Below, one piece after another: positions 18,286-27,267 of a stretch of DNA of 64,000 nucleotides. Positions within the stretch are counted from its first letter, which is position 1, and each line of letters begins with the position of its first letter. A program made the translations under genes and the position numbers. The notes beneath the pieces are model-generated. The model saw only the letters and a program-made list of their open reading frames with translations, searched no databases and was not told the origin of the DNA. Source of the DNA: Methanococcoides burtonii DSM 6242 (lineage in GTDB: Archaea > Halobacteriota > Methanosarcinia > Methanosarcinales > Methanosarcinaceae); assembly GCF_000013725.1 (NCBI RefSeq), contig NC_007955.1:1581579-1645578 (forward strand), in the 5' to 3' direction.

Positions 18286-19187
18286 GCAGCGACCTCCTCT
18301 TCTTCCTTGTAAGGACCAAATGCCTTACGTGCTGCTACTTCGATTTTTCTGTTCCAGATAATCAAAAGTAACACCAAAATAACTCCTGCAGCAACTGAAA
18401 GCCAGCCCATTGTAAGGCTAATAGCAGGGTTAAAGACAGCTGTTACCCAGCCACTTAAGAAAACGGTCATACCGAATGCAAGACCGGTTACTGGGCCTCC
18501 GAACTTTGCACAGAACCAGGAATTGTCAATACCATTACGAAGACCGGATTCTGCTTTCCTTACAATGTTTCCGGAATTTGCAGCATTGAGACCTGATCCG
18601 AACTCAACATTCTGGAATTCACGCTCTGCACCATAATGAACATCACCAGTGGATGAACCAATAGCTCCGACAGTAATTCCCCAAATGAACGCGAGAAGCG
18701 TAAGTGGGAAAGGATGTGCGAGAACAGCCACCATAATGTATGATACAACAAGGATACAGAATGTTGTAATAAATGCATATCCCATCATCACTGGCGTATG
18801 TGATCTGAGAATATCAAGGTAGATTGGTTGTCTGAAACGTTTCTGACTTGCGGTACGGCCCATGTAAGCCGTGATACAATATGTTCCGTGTACTGCTGAA
18901 GCAACAAGTGCACCAATAGCGATAGCAAAGATCACAGACAGATTTGCAGTCATCAATACAGATGCCACGGTTCCGCCAATAGCACAAATCAATGCATTCG
19001 ATGGTGGTTCACCAGAAATTGCTTTGTTGTAGATCCTATGTGGATACATCATCTGGGGTGCTAGCTGTACTTGTGAATTTGGGTTACTCTGAGATCCGAC
19101 ATCAGATTCGAGATCCTCAGTTGTGCCAGCAATAGTTGCGGCAGCGCCCATAAGTGCTAGAACACCCATGCCCATGAGTGGTTCCAT
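18282..19187 (-). CDS. mtrE: Tetrahydromethanopterin S-methyltransferase subunit E
   Basis: 301 residues, multi-helix, starting MEPLMGMGVLALMGAAATIAGTTEDLESDVGSQSNPNSQ. It keeps an acidic intramembrane region and the EREFQNVEFGSGLNAANSGNIVRKAE loop characteristic of MtrE, the subunit thought to carry sodium. It is the first gene of the operon and is preceded by a strong AAGGAGGAAAATAA ribosome-binding site. The 187-base AT-rich gap upstream (19188-19374) must hold the promoter; several TATA-like stretches there (about 19215-19228 and 19272-19284) cannot be ranked. Confidence 0.97.
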   Translation of the reverse strand: MEPLMGMGVLALMGAAATIAGTTEDLESDVGSQSNPNSQVQLAPQMMYPHRIYNKAISGEPPSNALICAIGGTVASVLMTANLSVIFAIAIGALVASAVHGTYCITAYMGRTASQKRFRQPIYLDILRSHTPVMMGYAFITTFCILVVSYIMVAVLAHPFPLTLLAFIWGITVGAIGSSTGDVHYGAEREFQNVEFGSGLNAANSGNIVRKAESGLRNGIDNSWFCAKFGGPVTGLAFGMTVFLSGWVTAVFNPAISLTMGWLSVAAGVILVLLLIIWNRKIEVAARKAFGPYKEEEEVAA

Positions 19188-19374
19188 TTATTTTCCTCCT
19201 TCGTAGTTCTAAATAAATATAATATAAGTGCGAATATACACTATCTTCGATATTTTTTGCCACATATTAAGTAAATATAGCATAGACTAACGTAAGATGG
19301 ACAGCATTATCTAAAATCATTCATAAACCTTTCGGAACTTATCTGGAAAAAAAGGGTTCTGCAAGAATTTTATC

Positions 19375-19761
19375 TCATTCTCGCCTGTCAAACTTCAAGA
19401 TATAAATATCAGGCCGTGGTTGCCTGCCGCTCCCTCTGCTAAAATCCATGTAACAATTGTTGCAAAGCATACGTGCATTGACCGATGCGATCTCAGCAGT
19501 TCCGGGAATCAGGCGAACAAAAAGGAAAGCGGGATCAATCTCAAGAGATATAACCGTTTCCGTAAAGTATTTAATAATATGTTCTTCGAATATCTCCAGA
19601 TCATCCAATTGGAGCCCGCGTGTATTTATTGTAACACCACTGCAACCACATGGAAGGGCAAAAATATCCATTTCGATCAAAAAGACAGGTATACCCAAAA
19701 GTTCCCGTAATTTGTTCTCCAATGCCCCACGTGCTTTCAGCATATCTTGTGTCATAGTCAT
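19375..19761 (-). CDS. Conserved hypothetical protein linked to the U32-family gene
   Basis: 128 residues. It has CGCSG near residue 38 and CNNC near residue 101, with an alpha/beta pattern between them; four cysteines could bind metal. It overlaps the stop of the upstream U32-family gene by four bases, so the two are cotranscribed just upstream of the mtr operon. I do not recognise the family. A helper role for the U32 protein is inferred from coupling alone. Confidence 0.65.
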   Translation of the reverse strand: MTMTQDMLKARGALENKLRELLGIPVFLIEMDIFALPCGCSGVTINTRGLQLDDLEIFEEHIIKYFTETVISLEIDPAFLFVRLIPGTAEIASVNARMLCNNCYMDFSRGSGRQPRPDIYILKFDRRE

Positions 19762-20801
19762 TTTCTATCTCCTGATGATCCCAATGGTATTGTACAACGT
19801 TCATCCCCATTGTAGGAATATACCTGAATAACCTTCTCAGCAAGACGCTTACAGTATCCACACTTGTGGCAGACCTTGTCGCATCTTTTCCATTGCTCGA
19901 TGGCCCCGTTCAGTTCACTGTTCGGGACATAGAAATTATCTTTCAGGTCCTTTACGCTATCCAAAAGGTCCATGAGGTTCCCATCATAGCTCTCACCGGC
20001 ATAAGCATCTACAGCATCAAGGACCCAGTTGACGAACTGTGTTCTGCCACCGATCTTGAATGTGTCTGTAATATGACGGTATTCCTTAAGGTCCTCCGGC
20101 CTGATCCAGGGGGATTTTATGAGCTGTTGCGGATCATTTATCCTCAAGGACAAGCACTTGAAGTAGTAATAATCATCAAGCACATTAGGCTTTGGACCCG
20201 GCCCATTGGCATGTGAGAAGAAATTGAAGTGAGCATACCTGAAAGGGCACTGATACAAACAGGCCTCATTTACAAGCAACTTCAGATCGCATGATACTGC
20301 ATCCCTGATAGCTTCCAGTTTATCGAATTGCCTATTCACTACAGGATCAATAACTATCGTAGTTGCTCCAAGTTGTTCATAGAACTCGGCCTTCTGAGGA
20401 GAATCCACAAAAGAGAGTACCGAGACCACCACATCCATATCATAATCCTTGGCAAGCATCTCCACAAAGAAGGGATCTGCAACAGTGATCGAATCTATAC
20501 CAATGTTGTTCAACTTATCGAAATACCAATCGATGGTTCGGTAACCTTCCGGCGTAAGTTGCTGTCCACCCATGCAGGAACTGTTAAGGATGATCTCCAT
20601 CTTCACGCCCTTATCGTGTGCGTACTCTGTCTGTATAGCTATCTCTTCAAGCTTCGGCGCACTCAGGTTGGTCCTGCCAGTGCCAATATAATCGGGAGAC
20701 CCTGCCATATAGACAGCATAGATATCATCAGATCCTGAAAGCAGGTCTTCAAGTCCTTCAAGATGACCTACATGTGGTACATACAACTTCATTGAAACCA
20801 T
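19758..20801 (-). CDS. Peptidase U32 family protein
   Basis: 347 residues. The N-terminal TIM-barrel-like region (MKLYVPHVGHLEGLEDLL, AVYMAGSPDYIGTGRTNL) and the cysteine-rich middle segment LVNEACLYQCPFRYAHFNF match the U32 family. The C-terminal CDKVCHKCGYCKRLAEK adds a possible iron-sulfur or zinc site. Several U32 homologues (UbiU/V, TrhP, RlhA) bind 4Fe-4S clusters and act in hydroxylation reactions rather than proteolysis, so 'peptidase' should not be taken literally. It is coupled to the downstream 128-residue protein. An ATG nine bases inside (20792) is an alternative start. Confidence 0.8.
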   Translation of the reverse strand: MVSMKLYVPHVGHLEGLEDLLSGSDDIYAVYMAGSPDYIGTGRTNLSAPKLEEIAIQTEYAHDKGVKMEIILNSSCMGGQQLTPEGYRTIDWYFDKLNNIGIDSITVADPFFVEMLAKDYDMDVVVSVLSFVDSPQKAEFYEQLGATTIVIDPVVNRQFDKLEAIRDAVSCDLKLLVNEACLYQCPFRYAHFNFFSHANGPGPKPNVLDDYYYFKCLSLRINDPQQLIKSPWIRPEDLKEYRHITDTFKIGGRTQFVNWVLDAVDAYAGESYDGNLMDLLDSVKDLKDNFYVPNSELNGAIEQWKRCDKVCHKCGYCKRLAEKVIQVYSYNGDERCTIPLGSSGDRK

Positions 20802-20885
20802 CTAATCAGGTAAATTTAGATAAGGATTTTGGTTTGTTGCCCCAGACCAAAATTGTTATTAGAGGCTATTTTCGTTCTAATCAAT

Positions 20886-21695
20886 ATGATCATAGGTGCA
20901 TCCTCCTTTGCAGGCAGTCTTAAAGAGCTGGACCAACATGTCAGATCCGTGGAGCTCTATATGCCAAAACTTGGAGTATATGAAGGAAACTGCCTTCAGA
21001 AAAACAGGTTAGAACAGATCCTCGACGAACTGTCCACATGCGATCTTGATACATCCATGCATGCACATTATTTTGCAGACGTTCCAACATATCCAAAGGG
21101 CCTTGTGGTTGATACTGCATCCATGGAGCCCATTCATTTCAAGCTAATGGAAGAATGCATAGAGCTCGCAGGAAAGCTCGAAACAAAAGCAGTTGTCATC
21201 CATCCCGGCAGAGTAGGAGATGACAGACAAAGGTCCCTTGGCAGGATGACAACAAATCTGAAAAGACTTGCAGCTTTTGCATCAGAGAACAATGTCATGC
21301 TAGGACTTGAGAACAAAGAAGCTACCGACCCCGGAAATCTCTGTTGTGAAGCAGAAGAACTGCTCAAAGTGGTCAATGAAGTGGATTCTTCGAACCTTGG
21401 GGTGACATTTGACATCGGTCATGCGAACCTGACCTGCGGAGGGGACCATGAGAAACTGAACGAGTTCATCAGGACAGTATCAGAACAAGTGATACATGTG
21501 CACCTGCATGACAATTACGGAACATGGACCTCCAATTACGATGGAGATGAGCACATGGCACCCGGAACCGGCACGATCGATTATTCAGTGCTTAATTCGC
21601 TTAAAGGTTACAAAGGGATATTCAATCTGGAGGTTTTTTCAATCGAAGATGTTCTTGCGGGAAAAGAGATGATAAGAGAACATATCAGCCTTTGA
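20886..21695 (+). CDS. Sugar phosphate isomerase/epimerase-like TIM barrel protein
   Basis: 269 residues from the ATG at 20886. The sequence begins MIIGASSFAGSLKELDQHVRSVELYMP, as a first TIM-barrel strand should; the longer upstream reading has no barrel character. VVIHPGRVGD, LGLENKEA, VTFDIGHANL and VIHVHLHDNYG mark the xylose-isomerase-like barrel (AP endonuclease family 2 fold) with metal ligands Glu, Asp, His and His. The substrate is unknown. It is divergent from the U32 gene and followed by a convergent usp gene. Confidence 0.82.
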   Translation: MIIGASSFAGSLKELDQHVRSVELYMPKLGVYEGNCLQKNRLEQILDELSTCDLDTSMHAHYFADVPTYPKGLVVDTASMEPIHFKLMEECIELAGKLETKAVVIHPGRVGDDRQRSLGRMTTNLKRLAAFASENNVMLGLENKEATDPGNLCCEAEELLKVVNEVDSSNLGVTFDIGHANLTCGGDHEKLNEFIRTVSEQVIHVHLHDNYGTWTSNYDGDEHMAPGTGTIDYSVLNSLKGYKGIFNLEVFSIEDVLAGKEMIREHISL

Positions 21696-21708
21696 CCAAC
21701 ATTTTTCA

Positions 21709-22119
21709 TTATAACCGAAATTCAGGAGGAACGACCAGAACAAGTATTGGTGACAATTGAAGGACCTTCAGTGTCACAGAACCCATTATCTGTTTAATTC
21801 CAGTATGACCACGAGTGCCTATAACGATCCTGTCGACATTATGCTTTTTTGCAGTCTTTACGATCATTTCTGCGGCATGACCACCAACTGTCTCGGAGAT
21901 GATGTTCTGCTCTTTACACCCTCTTTTGAGAAGTTCTTCCCTTACACTATTGATCACATGCTCAGCACCGTTCTCACGCCACGTTTTCCTCCCAAGCCCT
22001 TTGTCTTCGACCACATGAACGATTATGACCTCAGAATCGTGTTTGCTTGCGATCTGACCTGCAACCATTGCAGCGTTTTCCGAATATCCTGACCCGTCAG
22101 TGGGAAGTAATATTTTCAT
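21709..22119 (-). CDS. Universal stress protein, UspA family
   Basis: 136 residues. It begins MKILLPTDGSGYSENAAMVAGQIA and ends with VIGTRGHTGIKQIMGSVTLKVLQ, the ATP-binding G-2X-G-9X-G(S/T) motif of Usp domains. It is a single-domain protein likely to bind ATP. It is monocistronic and converges on the TIM-barrel gene. The precise role is unknown. Confidence 0.93.
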   Translation of the reverse strand: MKILLPTDGSGYSENAAMVAGQIASKHDSEVIIVHVVEDKGLGRKTWRENGAEHVINSVREELLKRGCKEQNIISETVGGHAAEMIVKTAKKHNVDRIVIGTRGHTGIKQIMGSVTLKVLQLSPILVLVVPPEFRL

Positions 22120-22559
22120 ACAATTTTTGGTTACTTTTTAAGTGTATTAAAGTTATTGGAGATCGACCTTTAGCTAATTTATTCTATATTTATTCAGGAA
22201 TTAATCAAACGCAAAAAATTCAAAAATAAATGTAAAACAAAAATAGAACATCATGATAAAAATGGATGAAAGAGGAGCTTCGAGACCATTTTCTCAATCT
22301 CCTCAAACACTTCTGGATATTGAGATCTCAACTCCGAATACTTCCGAACAAGTGAAAATTCATCCCAGTCATAACAAGTACTGTTACAATCTCTTTGAAT
22401 CGGCCTATTTCAACAACAACGCAGCTTTCACTCCATTTCAGAGATAAGTATTGGTGATTTCACGCAACCAATTAATCATTTCTGTTCAACGCATCCGTGT
22501 GGTTGAAGGTTATCTGTAGAAATAATAATATTTTATATTGATAATGATAATGGTAGCTT
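22120..22559. other. AT-rich intergenic stretch without a supported gene
   Basis: The 440 bases hold the upstream region of the usp gene and the promoter side of the next plus-strand gene. A 64-codon open frame at 22253-22447 has unremarkable composition and no recognisable ribosome-binding site. No RNA gene or repeat was seen. Confidence 0.5.
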
Positions 22560-23155
22560 ATGAAAATTACAGATTTGCTATTGCAGAACGTTTTTTTGCC
22601 AATTGTTTCAGTAATATCAGTGCCAATAGGACTTTCAATTTATTCTTGGCTCAAAACCAGGGAATGGCTACTATATATAGAAAAAATCGAGTTGAAATAT
22701 TGGATAGTGTTGTGCTTATTGGTTTTACTATGGTACACAGCGATTATTATTAAATCAAGGTATTACAAAATCAAAATGGCAAACATGGACCCATTGGTGG
22801 GAGTAGCAAGATTTCCTATTAATGGGTGGAAAAATATTGCAAAAATAAGCTATCAGAATGTATTATGGGATGTACGTATACCTAATAACCCAGAATGGGG
22901 ATTTTCTCGTACCGATAATTCCGCAGAAGACGTTGATATAAAAACACCCCATCGATGCCCAAAATGTGAAGTTGAGCTCGAGGAAAATAAGAATTTATGG
23001 AGAGGTATAGTTGGACATGTGTTGGTTGTGGCTTTAAGAAAAATAATAAAGATAGTTGGTACACTGAAAAGGAACGTGTTAAAAAATTTGCAAAGAAAAA
23101 ATTTGAAGATGCGTTAAAGAAAGGTAGCAACAATAATAGGAAACACCGTTTTTGA
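22560..23155 (+). pseudogene. Frameshifted membrane protein with C-terminal zinc ribbon
   Basis: The first frame gives two membrane helices (about 8-30 and 45-64) and a soluble part reaching CPKCEVELEENKN. It then drifts into an unlikely basic tail ending at 23117. Shifting frame by -1 near 22992-22998 restores the second half of a zinc ribbon (SWTCVGCGFKKNN) and a lysine-rich tail ending at a TGA at 23153-23155. The two halves together give one coherent C4 zinc-ribbon protein of roughly 198 residues. The shift lies at GAATTTATGG. A single-base loss, a sequencing error or a programmed -1 shift (G AAT TTA is a poor slippery site) are the options, in that order of likelihood. Confidence 0.7.
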
Positions 23156-23269
23156 AATAACATATAGCTTAATTGTAAAATTATTTTATTTTGAATTTTT
23201 TAGGGTTTAATACTTCTAAATCTATATGCAATGTTAACGGTACTAATATTGGAAAATGGATTATTACAG

Positions 23270-23438
23270 CAAAAAATACTGAATCCGATATTTGTCCATA
23301 CCCACCGAATACTACGAAGGCAGACCAACCTCCGAAAACCCAGCAGAAACAGAGAATAAACAAACTCCAGCATTCACCCTCCCCTCAGCACTGCTCGCAA
23401 TAGCATTACTCGCAACATACAACAAACACAGGAAATAA
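23270..23438 (+). pseudogene. Remnant of a surface-protein C-terminus
   Basis: A reading frame ending at TAA 23436-23438 gives a Thr/Glu/Pro-rich stretch (EGRPTSENPAETENKQ) followed by PAFTLPSALLAIALLATYNKHRK. That is a hydrophobic helix plus basic end, like an archaeal PGF/PEF-type sorting tail. No upstream body of such a protein exists in this frame, so this looks like the tail left from a deleted surface protein. Confidence 0.5.
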
Positions 23439-23498
23439 TGCATGTCCAGTAGAATCTTATAAATAAGTAAAACGGAAATATGTAGGAGGAGTCAAAAT

Positions 23499-23909
23499 AT
23501 GGATTGTCTGTTCTGCAATATAATAAAGGGAAAGATCCCATCACATAAGATCTATGAGGACGAAGAAACCTATGCTTTCCTTGACATAAACCCATGTTCC
23601 AGAGGGCATACCGTAGTTGTCCCTAAAAAGCACTACGACAGCTTTACCGACATGCCAACGGAAGATGCCGGTTCACTTTTCGCCACCGTGAAAATGCTAA
23701 CAGGGATGTTAGAAGATGCAATGTCAGCAGACGGCTCGAACGTCGGTCTTAATAACAAGGCTGCTGCCGGTCAGTTAGTGCCACATGTGCATGTACACAT
23801 CATCCCGAGAATGAATGGGGATAATGGCGGTTCAATGCATTCGATAGTATCTGTGAGCGATGCAGGGAACGATCTGGAAGAGCTGGCTGAGAGGTTGAGG
23901 GTTGATTGA
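23499..23909 (+). CDS. HIT family (histidine triad) nucleotide-binding protein
   Basis: 136 residues. It begins CLFCNIIKGKIPSHKIYEDEE and carries the triad HVHVHIIPR (about 99-107), the catalytic motif of HIT nucleotide hydrolases (Hint-like). A strong AGGAGG precedes the ATG. A truncated copy of the triad region lies 1.7 kb downstream (25409-25575), beyond the Fic gene. Confidence 0.95.
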   Translation: MDCLFCNIIKGKIPSHKIYEDEETYAFLDINPCSRGHTVVVPKKHYDSFTDMPTEDAGSLFATVKMLTGMLEDAMSADGSNVGLNNKAAAGQLVPHVHVHIIPRMNGDNGGSMHSIVSVSDAGNDLEELAERLRVD

Positions 23910-23952
23910 TAAAGCTTAAGGTATGAGAGAGGAGTTATCGTTCTTAACACTT

Positions 23953-25269
23953 TTATGCATCATTGTGTATTAAAACAAATAAAAACTCCTTCCCGGATTT
24001 TTGTTTTTTGAGATGACCAATTTCTTCAAGATAAAATAAGTCACTTCTTGCCGTAGCATAAGATACACCTTGTGTATTCATGACTTCTTTTACTGCCATT
24101 GTTTTGTGTGGATATTTTATAAATTGCCTAAGTATTTCTCGTTGCCTGGTGTTTAATTCATCAGATTCATTCATGTATTTCAGTGCCTGATATTGTTCCT
24201 GCTGCTTAATTTCAAGATATTTTAGAATTTCATGCAACGATTCTATTATAGCAGTCAAATTAAATTTAATAAAGTATGTCAGATCACCAATCTCTTTATC
24301 TTTATCAAAGAAGTAATCCGATTCTGTATATTGATATGCCAATTTATATTGCCGGCGTTTTTTGTAGATCAAACGTGATACGGACATATACTCAAAAAGC
24401 CAATAATCCTTTTTCAGGACATACCAGTAAAATAGACTTCTGCCAGTACGTCCATTTCCATCATTGAATGGGTGAATATAATTAAGTAAGTAATGAAGAA
24501 ATATTCCTTTGATTATGGGATGGATGAAAAACTGGTCATCATTATTTGCAAAATTGCACAGTTCGCTCACTAATTCTGATACTTCTTCTTTTTTTGGAGG
24601 AGTATGTAAAACTTCACCATCATTATCAAAAACTCGGATCTCATCGTTGTCTCTAAAAACGCCTTCGTCTTCAGGATCGTCGAAAGTACCTTCGGTCATC
24701 CTTTTTTGAATTTCCAGAAGAAGTTCAGGGGTCATTTCTTCATTTTTTATTTCTAACACATATTTCATTGTGTTATAATTGTTAATGATCATCCGCTCAT
24801 CTTTGTTTTCTGGTTTTTTACTTTTCCTTAGCATCTCCTTTGCGACTCGACGTGATGGTGTTGCTCCCTCGATCTGACTTGATGCAATAGCTTCTTCCAT
24901 AAGAGAATTTAATATGTACTTTTCACGATTGTCAGAGATAGCATCGATGACGCTTGCAAGAGTTCCTGCTGCGCCTTTATCGAGAGTGTACAATTTTTCT
25001 TGAAACTCGTCAAGCATCGTATAATGAAATATATATTTTCCAAAAACAACTTTATTGGGAGCCTTCGTGACCCGAAACATTTTCATTAAGTACCACAAGT
25101 AAATTGGTTTGATTGGAATTTTGTCTTTTCTTTTTCCAACCTCTTCCCAATGAAGATATCTCCGATTATATTCAGAAACAAAATTGATCACATCCTGATC
25201 ATGAATGTACTTCATTGCCTCAGTTCCATCTTCCGTGGACAATGAGGATGTTTTGAGTATCTTTTTCAT
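23953..25269 (-). CDS. Fic family protein with N-terminal inhibitory motif and C-terminal winged helix
   Basis: 438 residues. The Fic core HPFNDGNGRTGR (His near 265) is the catalytic motif for AMP or other nucleotide transfer to a target hydroxyl. SSQIEGATPSRR (about 131-142) matches the inhibitory helix motif (S/T)xxxE(G/N), here on the N-terminal side as in class II Fic enzymes. The C-terminus (TRQREILRQF...SYATARSDLFYLEEIGHLKK) is a winged helix that may bind DNA and autoregulate. It lies between a complete HIT gene and a partial HIT copy, as if inserted with a duplication. It could be a toxin-like or regulatory AMPylase. Confidence 0.92.
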   Translation of the reverse strand: MKKILKTSSLSTEDGTEAMKYIHDQDVINFVSEYNRRYLHWEEVGKRKDKIPIKPIYLWYLMKMFRVTKAPNKVVFGKYIFHYTMLDEFQEKLYTLDKGAAGTLASVIDAISDNREKYILNSLMEEAIASSQIEGATPSRRVAKEMLRKSKKPENKDERMIINNYNTMKYVLEIKNEEMTPELLLEIQKRMTEGTFDDPEDEGVFRDNDEIRVFDNDGEVLHTPPKKEEVSELVSELCNFANNDDQFFIHPIIKGIFLHYLLNYIHPFNDGNGRTGRSLFYWYVLKKDYWLFEYMSVSRLIYKKRRQYKLAYQYTESDYFFDKDKEIGDLTYFIKFNLTAIIESLHEILKYLEIKQQEQYQALKYMNESDELNTRQREILRQFIKYPHKTMAVKEVMNTQGVSYATARSDLFYLEEIGHLKKQKSGKEFLFVLIHNDA

Positions 25270-25408
25270 ATTATCAATATCTAATAAATTAGTACATTTT
25301 ATAGAATTTAATACTTAATAATACTAACTATTAATTTAATAGATATTAACAGATACCAATAGTTTATTTTTAACTTGCTTAAAATTGCACAGTTCTCATT
25401 GAGATTTG

Positions 25409-25575
25409 ACAGCAGACGGCTCAAACGTCGGTCTCAATAACAAAGATGCTGCCGGTCAGTTAGTGCCACATGTGCACGTCCACATCATCCCCCAAAATCG
25501 AAGAAGACTGAAAATCCATACCTTCCATTGCATCCGGCAGTGCAGCGGATGATTTGGGAGAGATGGATATGACAC
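25409..25575 (+). pseudogene. Truncated duplicate of the HIT gene triad region
   Basis: The segment from GCAGACGGCTC through GTGCCACATGTGCA to CACATCATCCC is nearly identical to 23724-23807 of the intact HIT gene, including codons for the HVHVHII triad. Weaker similarity to the HIT 3' end (GATGATTTGGGAGAGATGG near 25552-25570) follows. There is no start and the frame soon closes. It is a gene fragment left by a duplication around the Fic gene. Confidence 0.8.
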
Positions 25576-26026
25576 TGTTTATAATCTAGTGACTTTTTTG
25601 GTTGAAAAACAGAGCGATTTCGTAACCATTTCTCTTTCTAATTATATCAGCAAGGGTAAACGGTGTTGGAGATATCGTGAAAACATATGCATGAAACCAT
25701 TTGAAAGGACAATACATTCCCTAGGATGATTTATAACCTCTAGACTATTGTTGAACAAAGGAACTAAAATTAAGTTGTGGGATATAAGGTTTCTAAAACC
25801 CTTACTCTCGGGATGGAATGAGAAAATAATTTCGTATCCATTGCCAATATTGTGGCCTTAATTACAACATTAACTGCATTCAAAGTTGGAAAGCATAATT
25901 TGATTAGGCACCAAGTACTTTCAAAAGGTTGGCTATATAAGGTATTGGAAGAATATTTTTGTGTAACAAGAGCAGGATAGGCATTCATTCATGATTTAAA
26001 GCAAAATTATCAACTTTAGCAAAGGC
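25576..26026. other. Non-coding AT-rich stretch
   Basis: 450 bases between the HIT fragment and vsr. Open frames here are short and without ribosome-binding sites; the longest, 72 codons on the minus strand, has no recognisable character. No repeats were found by eye. Confidence 0.5.
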
Positions 26027-26479
26027 TCAGCTGTCTATTTTGCACACCAAATTTCTTACTCTTTCAGCACATTCCATTACGTCCCTTTTTATTTCGCATT
26101 CCCATAATACGATTATTTTCCATCCCTCTGCCTTTAGTAAACGTATATTTTCATCGTCCCTTTCTTTGTTTCTCTTGAATTTCTCTGCCCAGAAATCGGT
26201 ATGTGATTTTGGAAGAGGGAGGTTACAGTATGGACACCTATGCCAGTAGCAACCATTTACGAATATTGCAATCTTACCACCTGGATATGTAATATCGGGT
26301 CTTCCTGGCACTTTTTTCCAGTGAAGTCGATATCCAGGAATCCCTATATATCTCAATGCTTTTCTAAGTAAAAGTTCAGGTTTCGTGTCCTTCCCAACGT
26401 TTGCACTCATGACCCTAGAGGTTATTTTCGATTTTGGTATCGGAGCACGCCCATCTCTAATGTATTTCACGAATGTCAC
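26027..26479 (-). CDS. vsr: Vsr-type very short patch repair endonuclease
   Basis: 150 residues. SRVMSANVGKDTKPELLLRKAL, GRPDITYPGGKIAIFVNGCYWHRCP and WEKIVLWECEIKRD-like segments are the standard Vsr signature, including the catalytic Asp and the zinc-binding His/Cys cluster (CYWHRCPYC). Vsr nicks T:G mismatches left when 5-methylcytosine deaminates, so it partners the cytosine methyltransferase at 32746-34455. It is divergent from the six-gene operon and overlaps or nearly abuts its leader, suggesting shared control. Confidence 0.95.
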   Translation of the reverse strand: MTFVKYIRDGRAPIPKSKITSRVMSANVGKDTKPELLLRKALRYIGIPGYRLHWKKVPGRPDITYPGGKIAIFVNGCYWHRCPYCNLPLPKSHTDFWAEKFKRNKERDDENIRLLKAEGWKIIVLWECEIKRDVMECAERVRNLVCKIDS

Positions 26480-26592
26480 CTATAATATTTTTGATTCTGA
26501 CCGACAAGATTATTTACAATATTTTAAATTATCTTTTATATAAAGATTGGAAATCATATCATGATTTTCTTACTAATTGTAGGGGGTATTGT

Positions 26593-27267
26593 ATGGATAA
26601 TAATATTGATTTCGAAAGAAAGGAAGTTCTTAGAAACAAGTCATATTATGATTGTCTTAAGCGTGCAGTTGATAATTACCAAGACGATGAAGATATTTTA
26701 AAATACCTACCTGATTTTTATCAATTGTTGTGCAATATTGGTTGCAATAATAAATCCCAGTGGTATACAAAGATGCTTGTTAATGCAGCTCTTTCCTACC
26801 TTGTGCTTGAAGAGGACATAATTACTGACAAAAGAAGTAAGGATGGATATCTTGATGATTTATACATATGTGCCTATGTGCTCAAAGAAATAAGAGATAA
26901 AGTATCCAAGAACATTATTTTGGATAACATGGGTGGCCTTGATTTTGAAGATGATATTTTTCAATTAATCTATGATATTGTTAACAGAGCCTCAGATATT
27001 CTCGGAGATAAAACTGAGAAAATCCTTGATATTGTAGGTTTTAGTAAATTCACTCTATTTGATTTCTTGTATGATCAGGACAAGACTAAAAGGCTCATGA
27101 TGCGTAAAGAAAAACGCCGCTTACTCTATGCCATGCTTGCTGTAAAAGCAAATTCGATATTGGAAATTGAATCTGAGACCTACCAAATGATGAAACTTCG
27201 ATCTCTTATTAGAACACATCATGAATTTGGAGAGATAAAAAGGTATATGGAGTTCATACATGATTGA
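26593..27267 (+). CDS. DUF1232-like protein A of the putative restriction operon
   Basis: 224 residues from the ATG at 26593, chosen because AGGGGG lies six bases upstream and the longer form to 26473 would run into vsr. Residues about 60-105 (VNAALSYLVLEEDIITDK...GYLDDLYICAYVL) follow the DUF1232 (YkvA-type) pattern of a helix, a D(I/L)I-D turn and GYLDD. A second segment, FEDDIFQLIYDIVNRASDILGDKTEKIL, recurs in the next gene, so the two are paralogues. There is no signal peptide. It overlaps the next gene by eight bases (ATGATTGA). Function unknown; first gene of the operon. Confidence 0.75.
   Translation: MDNNIDFERKEVLRNKSYYDCLKRAVDNYQDDEDILKYLPDFYQLLCNIGCNNKSQWYTKMLVNAALSYLVLEEDIITDKRSKDGYLDDLYICAYVLKEIRDKVSKNIILDNMGGLDFEDDIFQLIYDIVNRASDILGDKTEKILDIVGFSKFTLFDFLYDQDKTKRLMMRKEKRRLLYAMLAVKANSILEIESETYQMMKLRSLIRTHHEFGEIKRYMEFIHD

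Noticed and set aside
22253-22447. 64-codon open frame on the plus strand
   Set aside because: No ribosome-binding site, no recognisable domain and unusual composition; it lies in an AT-rich gap next to gene remnants.
25770-25988. 72-codon minus-strand open frame before vsr
   Set aside because: No ribosome-binding site or family character; probably chance.
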